DNA from: Gammaproteobacteria bacterium
Lineage (GTDB): Bacteria > Pseudomonadota > Gammaproteobacteria > SZUA-152
NCBI GenBank assembly: GCA_013152545.1
Contig: JAADGF010000090.1
Coordinates: forward strand, 25,183-89,182
Direction of reading: 5' to 3'
DNA length: 64,000 nt
In this document: piece by piece, positions 63,398 to 64,000 of the stretch
Layout of the letters: each line of letters opens with the position of its first letter
Position numbering within the stretch: the stretch's first letter is position 1
Translations under genes and position numbers: made by a program
The notes under the pieces: model-generated
The model's database searches: none
What the model saw: the letters and a program-made list of their open reading frames with translations, nothing else
What the model was told of the DNA's origin: nothing

Positions 63398-64000
63398 GAT
63401 ATTGTTGCATGACCCTTGCCTATTCGGCGCCGCACCATCGCCGCGGTGGTGTGCGGACTCCAATGAATTAAATAAGGATAGGGACCAAGCTGTTGTTCAG
63501 GCCAGTATTTTCTTCGCCATGGAATAAGCAGTATCAATGGACTCACAGCGACCTCACATCGCTGAATAAATGGACGCCAACTGTTTTTAATCTGCGCTGT
63601 GCTGCTACCTCCACCCATTCCAAGATCAGTCGCCACCACAATCGGCAGGCCTTTTTTAGGTTGCCACGGACAATAATTATCGGCTGGGCTCCAACGCCTG
63701 GCGTCAAGAGGTTTATCGGTAAATTCATAGAGATCAGTCCGCATAACGCCGATGACCTGCTGGACTTGTTGTACCAACGCATTCATATCCTCCCAGTAGG
63801 GCACACTGTCATCACTGTAGTGCAACAGCAGTTGGCAACCGCGTTCGAGCGTGCCGGCCGGTAGTCGCGGCAGCCTTGAAGGAATATGACCAGCGACGAT
63901 ACGGTCGATCAATCCATGGATATCAACGGCATCCCCTTCTCGTTGGGTAGCGAGTGCAGCGCTTAAAATGCCACGACTGGTGCTATCGGGAATGAGTGGT
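63394..64000 (-). CDS. SAV_2336-like / degenerate vWA protein, 5' end outside the window
   Basis: The frame is open to the right edge (beginning PLIPDSTSRGILSAALATQR, EGDAVDIHGLIDRIVAGHIP), so the true start is beyond 64000; a TTG at 63912 is internal. The visible part has LPRLPAGTLERGCQLLLHYS, DDSVPYWEDMNALVQQVQQV and PIVVATDLGMGGGSSTAQIK, a vWA-like layout in which the metal motif is degenerate. This matches my memory of SAV_2336 N-terminal-related proteins in NTPase-based conflict systems. It is translationally coupled to the FGE-fusion gene downstream. A MoxR-type ATPase would be expected further upstream, outside the window. Confidence 0.6.
   Translation of the reverse strand, partial: PLIPDSTSRGILSAALATQREGDAVDIHGLIDRIVAGHIPSRLPRLPAGTLERGCQLLLHYSDDSVPYWEDMNALVQQVQQVIGVMRTDLYEFTDKPLDARRWSPADNYCPWQPKKGLPIVVATDLGMGGGSSTAQIKNSWRPFIQRCEVAVSPLILLIPWRRKYWPEQQLGPYPYLIHWSPHTTAAMVRRRIGKGHATIS

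Overview
The window looks like a chromosomal segment of a free-living, flagellated marine-type gammaproteobacterium with moderate to low GC. The evidence is the mix of genes: thiD-thiE-hemL, prfB-lysS with the classic RF2 frameshift site, flgA-flgM-flgN with cheV-cheR, DarP, BamE, OxyR, ModABC and a Proteobacteria-type T6SS. I cannot name the genus from sequence alone. No rRNA, tRNA or CRISPR array was recognised.

Layout. 0-2.2 kb: a MarR regulator with a perfect operator palindrome, a frameshifted DUF4336 gene and a DUF2007 gene. 2.7-6.9 kb: an RND pump with its membrane fusion protein. 7-9.8 kb: hemL, thiE, thiD. 10.3-14.4 kb: DUF5063, HemJ, a ClC channel whose end has been eroded by a tandem repeat, a possible small RNA, and a YqaA protein lacking a normal start codon. 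14.7-19.1 kb: a large FAD/Fe-S oxidoreductase and darP. 19.2-20.9 kb: an unfamiliar membrane protein related to a gene in the T6SS locus. 21.4-25 kb: ybaN, modABC, a DsrE protein. 25.7-29.6 kb: alkB, small secreted proteins, bamE, yaiI, oxyR.

30.3-46.5 kb is a type VI secretion locus: tssJ-tssK-tssL-tssM, then tagF-pppA-ppkA (the phosphorylation switch), a small membrane protein, and a single 639-residue protein that joins a TssB-like N-terminus to a TssC-like C-terminus. Hcp, VgrG, TssA/E/F/G, ClpV and Fha are absent from this window, so they must be elsewhere or missing. 46.8-54.9 kb: a VanY-type carboxypeptidase, lysS, prfB, cheR, cheV, flgA, flgM, flgN. 55.1-58.3 kb: an arsenosugar cluster (glycosyltransferase, ArsM, ArsS) interrupted by a MITE-like element. 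58.7-59.6 kb: an ECF sigma factor with a zinc-finger anti-sigma factor.

59.6-64 kb is the most unusual part. Two convergent genes end in formylglycine-generating-enzyme (FGE, C-type-lectin) domains. Their bodies are nearly identical, but a 72-bp core next to the C-terminus differs at 28 positions, while the flanking 24 bp upstream is identical and the 42 bp downstream differs at only 2. This is the signature of target genes of a diversity-generating retroelement. The template repeat and reverse transcriptase are not in the window. One copy is fused to a long conflict-system-like N-terminus that follows a degenerate vWA/SAV_2336-like gene running off the right edge.

The window is also rich in short non-coding repeats: a family of about 165-175 bp with 25-30 bp ends (at least four longer copies and several solo ends, one of which forms the 3' end of oxyR), a second family ending in GGGTCTGTAAAGAAATAA, a 164-bp MITE with perfect 29-bp ends, and several large hairpins.
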